Origin: Planctomycetaceae bacterium
GTDB taxonomy: Bacteria; Planctomycetota; Planctomycetia; Planctomycetales; Planctomycetaceae
Reading direction: 5' to 3'
NCBI GenBank assembly: GCA_018699955.1
Contig: JABISG010000074.1
Span: forward strand, 124,001 to 188,000
DNA: 64,000 bases
Both the position numbers and the translations under genes were made by a program. The stretch's first letter is position 1, and every line of letters starts with the position of its first letter. This document shows positions 11,684 to 21,352 of this stretch, one piece after another. The notes under the pieces were generated by a model. It was not told the origin of the DNA, did no database searches, and worked only from the letters and a program-made list of their open reading frames with translations.

Positions 11684-13060
11684 TCAGTCGCTTCCCCGTT
11701 GCTGTCGCAGCATTGTTGCCTCGAGTTGCGGAACGGATGCCTGATTGCTCAACCACAGTAGACCAATTGTCGAGCCATATTTCGCCGGATCGGGCATGGT
11801 CGTGCCGCGAAGAGAGTGAATGTACCGCAGTAAGAGTACGCCTTTCAGAGCCTCTTCGATGGCAAACTCGTCGCCTTTGATGTCCTGGAAGTACTCATTG
11901 AATGCGAGGTTGTAGCTCGTCAGCCCCTTTTCGACCAATTGAAGCGCTTCGTCGAGGTTGTTTTCCTCGAAGACGGCCTGTTCGGCCCGATAAAGCAATC
12001 GATGTGCTTCGACCGTTGTATCCTGCTGCTCGGCATTGGCCCGCCGTTTCCAGTAGCGGTAATTCACAATGTTCTGCATCGATGTCACGTCGCGTCGCAG
12101 TGCTTCAACGGCAATATTTTCTTCGTCTGGACTGACGTCATTCTGTCGGGCAACCGCAAGCAGTTCCTCGTCGGTCGTGTCCATGCGAATGCGCATGTTG
12201 CTGTTGCCTCGCAGCGACGCGTATTCCTCTCGGCCGAAGTCCTCGGTCCAGCTCACGTAGGCGTCTTCCCACGCTTTCTTTGAGACCTCACCGAACACGC
12301 CCTCACGATGCTGCACCATGGCGAAGTCGATTAACGAGTGGGCCGGTTTCGAGCGAAACAGATAACGCGCTTCGATGTGCTGATCGACGCCAGGTTTTGC
12401 TTCCTTTTCGTTGGCTTCCAGATACCTCAATCGGCCGGCAAGATAATTGTCCAACCCCAGCGGATTGATTTCAGGATCGGGACCACCCTGGAATTGTGGA
12501 TCGGGATCGACCTTAAAATAGCGGCGGTAGTACCGCCATTCGTCGGCGACGCCAATTTTCTGTCCGATAATCCTCCCCTCCCAGTAGGGAAGCTCGGGGA
12601 CGTCTCTGTTCAGACTGGTTCCGTCCTGCAGGAATTTCGCGCCTTCCTTCACCCAGTAGTATCGGCCGGCAACGGCATCCCATTCGGCCGAGACGTTGTA
12701 GGCAAGATTCCAACCTTGAAAGTCCCACACTTTAATGTAGTGCGGTTGCAGCAGAGTGATTGACTTGACGGTCGTTCTCAGTTGGCCCCAGTTCTTGGTT
12801 CTCTTCTGTTCGATCGCATCGATCCACAGGACGTCTGTGGCAATTCCCCGCAGACCGAGTAGCACCAGATTCATGGTCGCGCTCGATGGATCGATCTCGC
12901 CTAGCGAGGCCTCACCCAACTTGTATTCGGCGCGCATCCCGGCCAACTGGCCGCCCGAGTCATCTTTTGTTGCAGGCCGCCCCAGCCAAATGATGGGAAT
13001 GGTCAACACGACGATCAAGAAGCCGTAAAGCAGCTTTCTTTGCCGCGCGGTGAGGTTCAT
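11684..13060 (-). CDS. Membrane-anchored protein coupled to the ABC exporter, function unknown
   Basis: 458 residues from the ATG at 13058-13060. That start codon shares one base with the TAA of the ABC permease gene (TAATG), which implies translational coupling and makes the longer upstream frame unlikely. An N-terminal transmembrane helix (KLLYGFLIVVLTIPIIWLG) is followed by a large soluble part rich in Trp and Tyr (IKVWDFQGWNLAYNVSAEWD and similar), helical and TPR-like in texture. No catalytic motif is seen. Its position as third gene of the ATPase-permease unit suggests an accessory factor of that transporter. I do not recognise a named family. Confidence 0.75.
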   Translation of the reverse strand: MNLTARQRKLLYGFLIVVLTIPIIWLGRPATKDDSGGQLAGMRAEYKLGEASLGEIDPSSATMNLVLLGLRGIATDVLWIDAIEQKRTKNWGQLRTTVKSITLLQPHYIKVWDFQGWNLAYNVSAEWDAVAGRYYWVKEGAKFLQDGTSLNRDVPELPYWEGRIIGQKIGVADEWRYYRRYFKVDPDPQFQGGPDPEINPLGLDNYLAGRLRYLEANEKEAKPGVDQHIEARYLFRSKPAHSLIDFAMVQHREGVFGEVSKKAWEDAYVSWTEDFGREEYASLRGNSNMRIRMDTTDEELLAVARQNDVSPDEENIAVEALRRDVTSMQNIVNYRYWKRRANAEQQDTTVEAHRLLYRAEQAVFEENNLDEALQLVEKGLTSYNLAFNEYFQDIKGDEFAIEEALKGVLLLRYIHSLRGTTMPDPAKYGSTIGLLWLSNQASVPQLEATMLRQQRGSD

Positions 13061-15135
13061 TATTTCTGCTCCAGTTCGCGCAGTTTCAGACAAAAGTAGC
13101 CAACGAGAAGACATGGTATCAGATAACCGACGGTCACCGTCACGCTTGGCAACAAGGCTGTCGACCAACTGACGTCGAACCCGTTCGGCAGGAACTCCAG
13201 GACCCGGCCGAAACTGCGAAAGTCGGGGATGATCTGCGCGGCCAACCACAGCATGCCGGTGATGGCCCCATCAACTCCCTTGACGATTGTCGTCAAAACA
13301 CCCGTTTCGAGTTTCGTTGTTGGATTCATGTGCTTGACGATGCGAATGATGGACTCAAACACTCCGCCACCTCTCGATTGGCCGGCAACGATCGTCTGCA
13401 GGAAATCGCGAAACCCGGTTCCGCCGACGAGTACTAGTCCGAATACGAGAAAGGTTGACACAGGGCCGTTCAACAACGAGCCGGCAGTCACACCCAAGAT
13501 CACAACCAGTTCCATCATCAACCAGATGCCAACAATCGACTTGGAGAATCCAACCCAGAACGGCCTGTCGGGAGTTCGAATAAACAGATCGGGCCGGGCC
13601 GCTCCAACGTATTGTCCGGAATCGACACAACTCACTTCAACCCGCAGTTTTCCATTGTCAACAATGTCGTCGAACAGATCGATTTCCCGCTCGACGTCGT
13701 TTCCGGTCTTAACATCCTGGACAACGGCCTGAAATGCGGCCGGATCGATTTCAAGGAGATTCAGCTGGTACTCCTGCACTTCGAATGCAGGGATCGACAC
13801 GCGAAGATCAAAGATCCGCCGCGACAATTCATCGGCGTGCGTGTCGAGCAGACCGGAGAAAGTCTTGAGAGACGCTGAGAGCTTTTCGCCGCTGCCCGCG
13901 TCGGCTGCGTTCGCACAATCGGTGGCAGCTTGCAGCACGGCCTCACTCGCCTCGCTCTTCGATTCACCGGAGAGGAAGGGCCGCGTAATGTTGGCGAAAT
14001 CGCGGCATCCGGCCTCAAATTGCTCAAAATCGGCCGGCGTTGGCTTTGCTTCAGCCAGTACGATTGCCGCGCCGCGAAAATCTCCGTCGGAAAGCATTCC
14101 CCCGATTCGCGCCAAACCAGGACAGGACGCCAATGCGCGGGCGGCCTGATCGCGCGTATTCCTCGTAAAGAACAGTTCGCAAAACACCTCCGACTTGATA
14201 TCGCCCTTATGCGTGCGGAAGGCTTCAAACCGGGTTTCCAACAGCAGCCGCTTCACCTCGACCGTTTCACCGGATTCTTGGATGTTCCTTGTCACCATGA
14301 CCTTCGGCGTCACGCCTGCGAATTCCCAGACGGCACGAGCTTTCGACGCCCCCTCCACATATTGCCGAAACTCCCAGATATCGCCGACGTTGACGCCCGT
14401 GCCGGGATCTCCTTCGCGGTTGAGGAAGCCCAGGTTTCCATAAACCGGCACCCGGCAAACGAGTTGCGATTGCGCGTTGGCCGGCACCAGCCGGACAATC
14501 CAGATGTAACCGACCACGCCCATCACCGATAGAACCAGTGTGCCGATACAACTGTAGCCAACCATCCGACCGAGAATTACCTCACTGCGGCGGACCGGCT
14601 TGGTGACCACCGTGTGTAATGTCCGCTGTTTGATGTCCTCGGGCAATCCCCAGCATGACAACAACAACGCGACCGGCAGAATGAGCCAACTGATGGCGGT
14701 CAACACAAAACTGACGTGAACTTTGACCTGCAAGTCGGCCCGCGGATTGGCGTCGGCCAGAAACCAGCCGCCGAACATAAACAGCAAAGCAAAGATGACG
14801 AAAACCAGCAGCGCCTTGCGACGCGTCGATTCTTTGAACGTCAACATGCCCAGCGCCCACACACGCCGCGGTGACATGCCGACAATCTCGACGATGGCGT
14901 CGCGGATGCCACGAAAAACACCAGCATAGGCCTCTTTAACTTCACCCCAAGGGAGACCACCCTGCCGTTTCCCCCTCACGAGCGAGCCGATCGCTCTAAG
15001 GAATCCCAGCTGACCTCCACCCAAAGCGGCTGTCATCATCGACAACAAGACCGCAACGCCAATTAACGCACCGACGATCAACGCCCAATGCCCAAACGCC
15101 CTAAGCAGACTAAAATCCGGAAGCTCGAACGACAT
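13060..15135 (-). CDS. ABC-2-type transporter permease with large extracytoplasmic domain
   Basis: 691 residues. Hydrophobic helices occur near residues 15-35, 105-130, 140-165 and 195-215, and again in the last 170 residues. The segment LPEDIKQRTLHTVVTKPVRR, linking helices, is typical of ABC-2 permeases in gliding/Nos-like exporters. Between the two membrane blocks lie about 300 soluble residues, probably outside the membrane. The ATPase gene is immediately upstream and the coupled membrane protein overlaps the stop codon. The substrate is unknown. Confidence 0.85.
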   Translation of the reverse strand: MSFELPDFSLLRAFGHWALIVGALIGVAVLLSMMTAALGGGQLGFLRAIGSLVRGKRQGGLPWGEVKEAYAGVFRGIRDAIVEIVGMSPRRVWALGMLTFKESTRRKALLVFVIFALLFMFGGWFLADANPRADLQVKVHVSFVLTAISWLILPVALLLSCWGLPEDIKQRTLHTVVTKPVRRSEVILGRMVGYSCIGTLVLSVMGVVGYIWIVRLVPANAQSQLVCRVPVYGNLGFLNREGDPGTGVNVGDIWEFRQYVEGASKARAVWEFAGVTPKVMVTRNIQESGETVEVKRLLLETRFEAFRTHKGDIKSEVFCELFFTRNTRDQAARALASCPGLARIGGMLSDGDFRGAAIVLAEAKPTPADFEQFEAGCRDFANITRPFLSGESKSEASEAVLQAATDCANAADAGSGEKLSASLKTFSGLLDTHADELSRRIFDLRVSIPAFEVQEYQLNLLEIDPAAFQAVVQDVKTGNDVEREIDLFDDIVDNGKLRVEVSCVDSGQYVGAARPDLFIRTPDRPFWVGFSKSIVGIWLMMELVVILGVTAGSLLNGPVSTFLVFGLVLVGGTGFRDFLQTIVAGQSRGGGVFESIIRIVKHMNPTTKLETGVLTTIVKGVDGAITGMLWLAAQIIPDFRSFGRVLEFLPNGFDVSWSTALLPSVTVTVGYLIPCLLVGYFCLKLRELEQK

Positions 15136-15211
15136 GCTGTTTACGGCCCTTTATGGTGCTGTATTCGCGTCGAAGTTTTGGTCAATTCTCAAAATCGAAT
15201 ATCGCAATTGA

Positions 15212-16153
15212 TTACGAATCGGCAGTGTCGGTAGATTTCTCCGCGGTGGCTGCGGAATCGCCGGCCTGATTCTCGTCCGGAACGAAACGCCGCCCGGGAC
15301 GGGCAATGCTTTCATCGACGGTCTTCAGGAAGAGATCTTCCAGCGTGCTGGTCGGGTGATCCACGCTGACCATGCTGGCACTGTGCCGCTTGAGAACGTC
15401 TTTGATTTCGGAGACTGCCTCATCGCTGAGCCGACTCGTCAACAGTTGCGTCTTCTCATCCTCTTTCAGCACCTCATTCACATCGCCCAGCACCTTGAGT
15501 TCGCCGGCGTGCAAAATCGCAATGCGGTCGCTGACGTCCTGCACGTCGGCCAGTTGATGGCTGCACATGACAACCGTCTTACCCTGATCTCGGAGCCTGA
15601 TAATCAGGTCCTTCATTTCCCGCGTTCCGATTGGATCGAGGCCGCTTGTTGGCTCGTCGAGCAGAATCAGATCGGGATCGTTGATGAGCGCCTGCGCCAG
15701 ACCGATGCGGCGGGTCATACCTTTGGAGTATTCCTTCAACTGCCGACGTCGGGCGTCCTTCAACCCAACCATCTCGATCAGTTCCTCCGAACGTCTTCGC
15801 CGATCGGCGGACGACATTTTGAACAACCGTCCGTAGAAATCGAGCGTTTCCTCGGCATTGAGGAACCGATACAGGTACGACTCTTCAGGCAGATAGCCGA
15901 TCCGCTCGTTCTTCTCCACATCGGATGCCGAAGCGCCGAGAACGGAAATTGTCCCGTCGGTGGGAAACAGCAACCCCAACAGCAACTTCAGTGTTGTGGT
16001 CTTGCCCGATCCGTTCGGCCCCAACAAACCGAAGACTTCGCCTTTGTTCACGTCGAGGCTCAACGAGTTCAAAGCACGGACCTTCTTGCGGCCCCAGAAG
16101 TCGCGATAGATTTTCGTGAGGTTACGGATCTGAATGACTGGTTCGCTCTGCAT
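15212..16153 (-). CDS. ABC transporter ATP-binding protein
   Basis: 313 residues. Complete ABC ATPase: Walker [11 protein letters not shown]-loop region [17 protein letters not shown], signature YSKGMTRR in place of LSGGQ, Walker [13 protein letters not shown], and H-loop VVMCSHQ. The YSKGM signature is common in ATPases driving ABC-2 permeases such as Nos/Gld/bacitracin-type exporters. The C-terminal 80 residues form the usual regulatory extension. It is the first gene of a three-gene unit with the permease (76 bases downstream) and the membrane partner. Confidence 0.93.
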   Translation of the reverse strand: MQSEPVIQIRNLTKIYRDFWGRKKVRALNSLSLDVNKGEVFGLLGPNGSGKTTTLKLLLGLLFPTDGTISVLGASASDVEKNERIGYLPEESYLYRFLNAEETLDFYGRLFKMSSADRRRRSEELIEMVGLKDARRRQLKEYSKGMTRRIGLAQALINDPDLILLDEPTSGLDPIGTREMKDLIIRLRDQGKTVVMCSHQLADVQDVSDRIAILHAGELKVLGDVNEVLKEDEKTQLLTSRLSDEAVSEIKDVLKRHSASMVSVDHPTSTLEDLFLKTVDESIARPGRRFVPDENQAGDSAATAEKSTDTADS

Positions 16154-16594
16154 CGATGCCCTTTTTCGCCCAGCGCGTCTCGGTGTGACAAACCCAACTT
16201 AATTAATTAGAAACAGTTTGCAGTCGATAATCGACTGAAGAGAACGGTAAAACTTCAATCCCGCGGATGCCGCCCGACTGGTGTGGCACCCCACGATGCC
16301 GGATTCGGTAACCCAATTAGCTTCCAGAGAGAACCCACGCTTGCATGTACGTCGCAATCTCCGCAAGCGCTGGAACTAATTGTGTGGTTAGACGGCAAAT
16401 TCCACTCTAAGTTGGCCGAGCACCCTTTGCAAGAAGTGTCCCAGCACACGCCCCGACTTCTCGACAGAACGGTCCGATTACGCGGTTCGGCGAAAATCAA
16501 CCGGCCCCTTCCGGCGTGAAATGATCCTTTTCGCCAATAGAAACCTGAAGCGCAAGCGAAGGAGTTTTGTTCACAACACTCGCCCGTGGTCCTC
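16154..16594. other. Intergenic region, no gene supported
   Basis: 441 bases between the ABC operon start and the stop of the DUF58 gene. One minus-strand frame of 138 codons crosses it, but its Ser/Cys/Arg-rich translation looks like noise and it overlaps the end of the DUF58 gene. A promoter for the ABC operon is expected near 16160-16220 (AT-rich AATTAATTAG); I cannot define it. Confidence 0.45.
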
Positions 16595-17491
16595 CTAGAA
16601 CCGCGCCTTCCGCTGCGACAGATACTCCAGCAACGCCTTGTCGAACGGCATGCTGGTATCGAGGGCGACATAGTCGGCCCCTGCCGACAGGCATTCCTTG
16701 CGGTAGCGCTCGCGGAGTTCGTTCAACGTTTCCCGATAATCGTCCCGAATGCCTTCAGCATCGACGACGAGCGATTCGCCCGTCTCGGGATCTTTCAAAT
16801 CCACCATGCCCTCAAAGGGAAAGCTGACTTCCGCTTCGTCGAGTACATGAAACACAATCACATCGTGACCGGCGTGCCGCAGCAGATGTAGCGCATCGAT
16901 GACCGGCCCCGGCTCTGTCAGCAAGTCGGAAAATATCATCATCAAGCTGCGATGCTTGACCATCGCGGCAATTCGCCCGATGTTGCTCGCGATTTCGGTC
17001 GGGCCGCCCGGTTTCGCATTCGATAACATCGCCAGAATATTGCCCAATTGTGTCCGCTTACTGCGGGCCGGCAGGCTGTGCTGAATCTTTTCATCAAACG
17101 TGATCAGCCCAACCGGGTCCTGCTGATGAATCATCAGGTAGCCGAGTGCAGCCGCCAGGCAGATGGAGTAATCAAATTTCGTCAACTCCTGCCGATAGGT
17201 GTAGGCCATACTTTCGGACAGGTCCATCAGCAGATAGCCGGTGATGTTCGTTTCGGCTTGATACTTTTTGATGTAAAAACGGTCCGTTTTTGCATAGACC
17301 AGCCAGTCGATGTCCTTGGGATCGTCGCCCTGCGTGTACCGCCGATGCTCACTGAACTCGACACTAAACCCGTGATACGGACTGGCGTGAAGTCCGCTCA
17401 AGAATCCCTCGACGATGAACCGCGCGCGCAAGTCCAACCGCGACACCGTGCGAATGACTTCAGGTTTCAGATATTGTTCGGCACTGGACAT
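16595..17491 (-). CDS. DUF58 / von Willebrand-like domain protein
   Basis: About 298 residues. The DUF58 hallmark is present: EFSEHRRYTQGDDPKDIDW followed by AKTDRFYIKKYQAETN. A MIDAS-like DLSESMAYT begins the vWA-like fold. I start at 17491 (MSSAEQYLKPEV); the frame extends upstream only through an intergenic repeat. It lies just downstream of a MoxR ATPase gene, the usual partnership, in which MoxR acts as a chaperone ATPase for metal-dependent vWA proteins. The client is unknown. The other members of the common planctomycete cluster (BatA/transglutaminase-type genes) are absent here. Confidence 0.9.
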   Translation of the reverse strand: MSSAEQYLKPEVIRTVSRLDLRARFIVEGFLSGLHASPYHGFSVEFSEHRRYTQGDDPKDIDWLVYAKTDRFYIKKYQAETNITGYLLMDLSESMAYTYRQELTKFDYSICLAAALGYLMIHQQDPVGLITFDEKIQHSLPARSKRTQLGNILAMLSNAKPGGPTEIASNIGRIAAMVKHRSLMMIFSDLLTEPGPVIDALHLLRHAGHDVIVFHVLDEAEVSFPFEGMVDLKDPETGESLVVDAEGIRDDYRETLNELRERYRKECLSAGADYVALDTSMPFDKALLEYLSQRKARF

Positions 17492-17492
17492 A

Positions 17493-17587
17493 GAGAATTG
17501 ACTATTGAGAATTGGCGATTGACTGATTGAATAGTGACCAATGGCGCGCGATAACCGGCTCGTCTCAATCGCCAATAGTCAATATTC
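17493..17587. repeat. Inverted heptanucleotide-repeat element
   Basis: The left arm (17493-17525) and the right arm (17565-17587) are complementary except that the left arm carries one additional 7-base unit. Units follow the pattern xATTGAx/xATTGGx. Elements with the same design but different unit sequence lie at 43735-43804 and 58377-58451. Confidence 0.5.
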
Positions 17588-17595
17588 ATTTCGTA

Positions 17596-18609
17596 TCACT
17601 CATACTTCGCAACACTCGGCTCCGGGATCTCCTCAATCAGTCGTTGCACGATGTCGTCGGTTGACATGCCTTCGGCCTGAGCCTGGAAGTTCGTCGAAAT
17701 CCGGTGTCGCAACACGGGAACCGCGATGCGGCGGACGTCTTCGAGCGACACACTGGGGCGCCCATCCATGGCGGCCATGGCTTTGCCCCCGGTGATGAGA
17801 TACTGCCCCGCGCGGGGGCCTGCTCCCCAGTCGATCAGATCTCGAACGAATTGCGGAGCCGAGCCATCCGTCGGTCGCGTGGCGCGAACCAGTCGGGCGA
17901 CGTAGTTGACGGTCAGCGGTCCGATTTCGATCTGATTGATTTGCCGTTGCAGATAAGTGATGGCCTTGGCCGACAGCACTTTGCGAACCTCGGGCTTTTC
18001 GCCGCCGGTGGTCGCCGTGAGAATGTTTTCCTCTTCTTCGAGGTTTGGGTAATCCACTTTCACGTTGAACATGAAGCGGTCGAGTTGCGCTTCGGGCAGC
18101 GGATACGTCCCTTCCTGCTCGATGGGGTTTTGCGTCGCGATGACGAAGAACGGATCGGGCAGCGGATACGTCGTTTGGCCGACCGTCACTTCGTGTTCCT
18201 GCATCGACTGCAACAACGCGGCCTGCGTCTTGGGTGGCGTACGGTTGATTTCGTCTGCCAGCAGCACGTTGGTAAAGACCGGCCCCTGCACGAAACGGAA
18301 CTCGCGGCGGCCGGTTTCCGTTTCGTCGAGAACGTTCGTGCCGACAATGTCCGACGGCATCAGGTCGGGCGTGAACTGAATTCGCTTGAACGAGACGTCG
18401 AGAATTCGAGCGATCGTACTCACCAACAACGTCTTGGCCAATCCCGGCACGCCAACCAACAAGCAGTGTCCGCCGGTAAAAATCGCTGCCAACAACTGCT
18501 CGATGACGGCATCCTGACCGATAATGACCTTCCGCAGTTCCTCGCGCAGCACCCCGTGGTGGTTTTGGAATTTGGTGAGGAATTCGTCGAAGTCGCGTTT
18601 TTGTGCCAT
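17596..18609 (-). CDS. MoxR-family AAA+ ATPase
   Basis: About 337 residues from MAQKRDFDEF. Walker A is GVPGLAKT, Walker B VLLADEINRTPPKTQAALL, and the sensor-1 region reads ATQNPIEQEGTYPLPEAQLDRF, the MoxR signature. The C-terminal lid domain has SLEDVRRIAVPVLRHRI. MoxR ATPases remodel or load metal into vWA-containing partners; the DUF58 gene 104 bases downstream on the same strand is the likely partner. An upstream in-frame extension to 18804 is not protein-like. Confidence 0.93.
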   Translation of the reverse strand: MAQKRDFDEFLTKFQNHHGVLREELRKVIIGQDAVIEQLLAAIFTGGHCLLVGVPGLAKTLLVSTIARILDVSFKRIQFTPDLMPSDIVGTNVLDETETGRREFRFVQGPVFTNVLLADEINRTPPKTQAALLQSMQEHEVTVGQTTYPLPDPFFVIATQNPIEQEGTYPLPEAQLDRFMFNVKVDYPNLEEEENILTATTGGEKPEVRKVLSAKAITYLQRQINQIEIGPLTVNYVARLVRATRPTDGSAPQFVRDLIDWGAGPRAGQYLITGGKAMAAMDGRPSVSLEDVRRIAVPVLRHRISTNFQAQAEGMSTDDIVQRLIEEIPEPSVAKYE

Positions 18610-18821
18610 GTTGTGTGCTTTGCTTGTGGCAAGAGGTCTATCATCCGTCGTCAGTTTTGGATGTGGGATGGAAAAAGTCAATCGCCAATACCGGTTCGCA
18701 GCCATCGGGCAGTCACAGACGAGTCGCGGTCCAACGTTTCGCGGCAGGCATTGTCTCGTTACAATCACGTCCTTGGATCGTGTATTTCGAATCGCATGGA
18801 ACAACCTTGAGGAATTGCAAG

Positions 18822-19259
18822 ATGGGTGCCGAGCAAACAGCGCAGGAATTGGGAGTCGAATTCACCGAGCAGACACCGGGGTATCTGAATCTTTGCATTC
18901 GCAGCGGGAATCAGTTGATCACCTCGGGACACACCAGCGACTTGAAGGGGGTACTCGGGAAGGATGTTTCGGTCGAACAGGGATACGCAGCGGCCGCCGA
19001 TTGCGCGCGCAAGATTTTGAACTCGGTGCATAATACGCACGGCACCATCGACGGATTGAAAGTCATCAAGCTGTTGGGGTGTGTCTATTCTGCCCCCGAC
19101 TTCACCGACCAACATCTGGTGATCAACGGCGCATCGGACTTGCTGCATCAGATTTTCGGCAAGGACGGTGACGGCTATCACGCGCGTAGTGCGCTCGGAT
19201 TCGCCGCACTGCCGACCGGTGCCGCCGTTGAGATTGAAGCGATTTTCGAGATTACTTAG
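18822..19259 (+). CDS. RidA/YjgF/UK114 family protein
   Basis: About 145 residues. I start at 18822 because GAGGA lies eight bases upstream and the frame before it is not protein-like. The Rid fold is shown by YLNLCIRSGNQLITSGHT near the N-terminus and the C-terminal LGFAALPTGAAVEIEAIFEI, the latter typical of the longer (150-residue) UK114-like group. RidA itself clears reactive enamine/imine intermediates; whether this branch keeps that activity is uncertain. It stands alone, divergent from moxR. Confidence 0.88.
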   Translation: MGAEQTAQELGVEFTEQTPGYLNLCIRSGNQLITSGHTSDLKGVLGKDVSVEQGYAAAADCARKILNSVHNTHGTIDGLKVIKLLGCVYSAPDFTDQHLVINGASDLLHQIFGKDGDGYHARSALGFAALPTGAAVEIEAIFEIT

Positions 19260-19260
19260 T

Positions 19261-19279
19261 GCCGCGAAACCGCAAGCGG
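19261..19279. repeat. Short palindromic repeat, CCGCTAAACCGCAAGCGG family
   Basis: GCCGCGAAACCGCAAGCGG immediately after the stop codon of the RidA-like gene; a copy of the family also seen near 8111, 37892 and 61020. Confidence 0.55.
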
Positions 19280-19327
19280 TAAGTCGAAAGTCAGGAGGCT
19301 CTCGACGCGAAACTCTCGACCGGCTCG

Positions 19328-21280
19328 ATGATTGCGATGAGCATTCAGGGACATATTCGAGCATTGTTGGCCCCGCCGGGTCGTCGCAGGCTCGCGCGAT
19401 GGCGCGTGCTGGTCGAGAGAATTGCCGGTTTCGATAAGTCGCTGCGCGAACTGAACGACCAGAAATTGCACAACTGCAGTTTGTCACTGCGGTATCGCGC
19501 CAAGAGCGGCGAGCCGTTGGACCGGCTGCTGCCGGAAGCTTATGCGCTTGTTGCTGAGTCGGCGGCGCGGACGCTGGGCATGCGACATTTCGAGGTGCAG
19601 TATCTGGGCGGCATAGCCATCGACCGCGGCTGCATCGCCGAAATGGAAACCGGTGAGGGAAAAACGCTCACAGCAACTTTGCCATTGTTTCTCAACGCGC
19701 TTTCCGGTCGCGGAGCGCATTTGGCAACGGCGAACGATTATCTCGCCGTTCGCGATGCCGACTGGATGCGGCCCGTTTTCAATTTGCTCGGAATGACGGT
19801 TGGCGCAATCCGAGGCGGTCTGTCGCCCGCCGATCGACGCGCCGCGTATCAATGTGACGTGACCTACGGCACAGCACGCGAATTCGGTTTCGACTTTCTC
19901 CGCGACCGAATGCTCGCGCGCCGCGTCGAAGAGGGCCGTCAGGATTCGATGGCGGGCATGCTTGGACTATCGACCGAAACCGCGGCCGATCTTCCTGTTC
20001 AGCGGGGTCTGCACTTTGTTGTTATCGATGAAGCCGACAACATTCTGATCGACGAGGCACGAACGCCGTTGATCATCAGCGCGTCCGGATTGGGTGACTC
20101 GCAAACGGAAATCGATTGCTTTCGCTGGAGCGCATCGGTAGCCGATCAATTCGCTGAGGAACGCGATTTTCACACCGATGCAAAACGGAAGACTGTTGAA
20201 TTGACGGCAGAGGGTCGCAAATTGGCGCGAACGTTACCCGGCCCGGAAAACCTGGTCGCGATCGGGCAATCGCATCTGTATGAATACGTCGAGCGGGCGA
20301 TCAAAGTGCAGCGGGAGTTTCATCGAGATCAGCAATTCGTTGTTCGCGACGGTGAGGTGGTGATTGTCGATGAATACACGGGCCGACTTTCGGAAGGCCG
20401 CCGGTGGAGCGGCGGACTTCACCAGACGGTGGAAGCGAAAGAGGGGCTTGAAATCACGCTGCGAGACGGTCACGCGGCCCAGATCACCGTGCAGGAACTG
20501 TGCTCGCATTATTCGCGACTGTCCGGCATGACCGGAACGGCTTCGATGTCGATTCGCGAATTCCGTAAGGTCTACAATTTGTCGGTCGTGCGCATCCCCA
20601 CAAATCGCCCCAGTCAGCGACAGCAACTGCCCGATTTCGCGTTTCGCACCGCCGACGAAAAGTGGGCCGCCATCGTCAACGAAACCCGCGACATGCTCGC
20701 GCTCGGTCGTCCGGTGCTGATTGGAACCCGTTCCATCGACAAATCGGAACTACTTTCCCGACGGTTGGCCGAAGAGGGAATCGAACATCAGGTTCTGAAC
20801 GCCAGGCAATTGGCAATGGAAGCCGAAATCGTCGCCGATGCCGGACAGTCGGCCAGAGTGACGGTCGCGACAAACATGGCGGGGCGCGGCACCGACATTG
20901 CGTTGGGTGACGGAGTGGCCGAAGCGGGTGGCCTGCACGTCATTTGCAGCGAAATGCACGATGCCGGACGCATCGACCGGCAGTTGATCGGACGTTGTGC
21001 GCGTCAGGGAGAGCCGGGCAGTTTTCGGCGATTTCTGGCAATCGACGACGACATTCTCACGACGGCTTTGGGGCCGTCGCGAGTAAAAGAAATCAGGGAT
21101 TCATCAGCTGGCGAGGAAGAACTTCCGCTACGGTTTGTCCGCCTGTTTCGCGACGCGCAGCGCAAAGTGCAGCACAAACATTTTCATGATCGGCAACTGC
21201 TGATGCACCACGTCAAGCAAAGGAAAGACCGGCAGACCGCAATGGGCCAAGACCCGTATCTCGACACGCCAGGGAATTGA
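19328..21280 (+). CDS. SecA-like ATPase lacking the C-terminal part of SecA
   Basis: 650 residues, against about 850-1200 for a full SecA. DEAD motor motifs are intact: TGEGKT at 108-113, VVIDEADN at 231-238, SGMTGTA near 399-405, TNMAGRGTD near 515-523 and QLIGRCARQGEPGSF at 552-566. The region 255-370 fits the preprotein-crosslinking domain. The protein ends just after the start of the helical scaffold (FRDAQRKVQ). It therefore lacks the two-helix finger, the helical wing and the zinc-binding tail that full SecA uses. It is probably a specialised paralogue, not the housekeeping secA. It converges on a TolC-like gene 72 bases away. A second ATG nine bases in is also possible. Confidence 0.9.
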   Translation: MIAMSIQGHIRALLAPPGRRRLARWRVLVERIAGFDKSLRELNDQKLHNCSLSLRYRAKSGEPLDRLLPEAYALVAESAARTLGMRHFEVQYLGGIAIDRGCIAEMETGEGKTLTATLPLFLNALSGRGAHLATANDYLAVRDADWMRPVFNLLGMTVGAIRGGLSPADRRAAYQCDVTYGTAREFGFDFLRDRMLARRVEEGRQDSMAGMLGLSTETAADLPVQRGLHFVVIDEADNILIDEARTPLIISASGLGDSQTEIDCFRWSASVADQFAEERDFHTDAKRKTVELTAEGRKLARTLPGPENLVAIGQSHLYEYVERAIKVQREFHRDQQFVVRDGEVVIVDEYTGRLSEGRRWSGGLHQTVEAKEGLEITLRDGHAAQITVQELCSHYSRLSGMTGTASMSIREFRKVYNLSVVRIPTNRPSQRQQLPDFAFRTADEKWAAIVNETRDMLALGRPVLIGTRSIDKSELLSRRLAEEGIEHQVLNARQLAMEAEIVADAGQSARVTVATNMAGRGTDIALGDGVAEAGGLHVICSEMHDAGRIDRQLIGRCARQGEPGSFRRFLAIDDDILTTALGPSRVKEIRDSSAGEEELPLRFVRLFRDAQRKVQHKHFHDRQLLMHHVKQRKDRQTAMGQDPYLDTPGN

Positions 21281-21352
21281 CGAGGCGAGCCGAGGGTGTC
21301 AACCATCGGGTTTTTCGAGAAACACCGGCCGGTTCACACCGGCCGCTCGCCG

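Noticed and set aside
16255..16671. Minus-strand frame of 138 codons before the DUF58 stop
   Set aside because: Overlaps the DUF58 gene, Cys/Ser/Arg-rich, no start signal, no family resemblance.
17493..17587. Repeated units considered as a CRISPR array
   Set aside because: Units are seven bases, inverted and contiguous, without spacers; no cas genes in the window.
17704..18810. Plus-strand open frame of 368 codons opposite moxR
   Set aside because: Antisense shadow of a well-recognised ATPase gene; composition is not protein-like.
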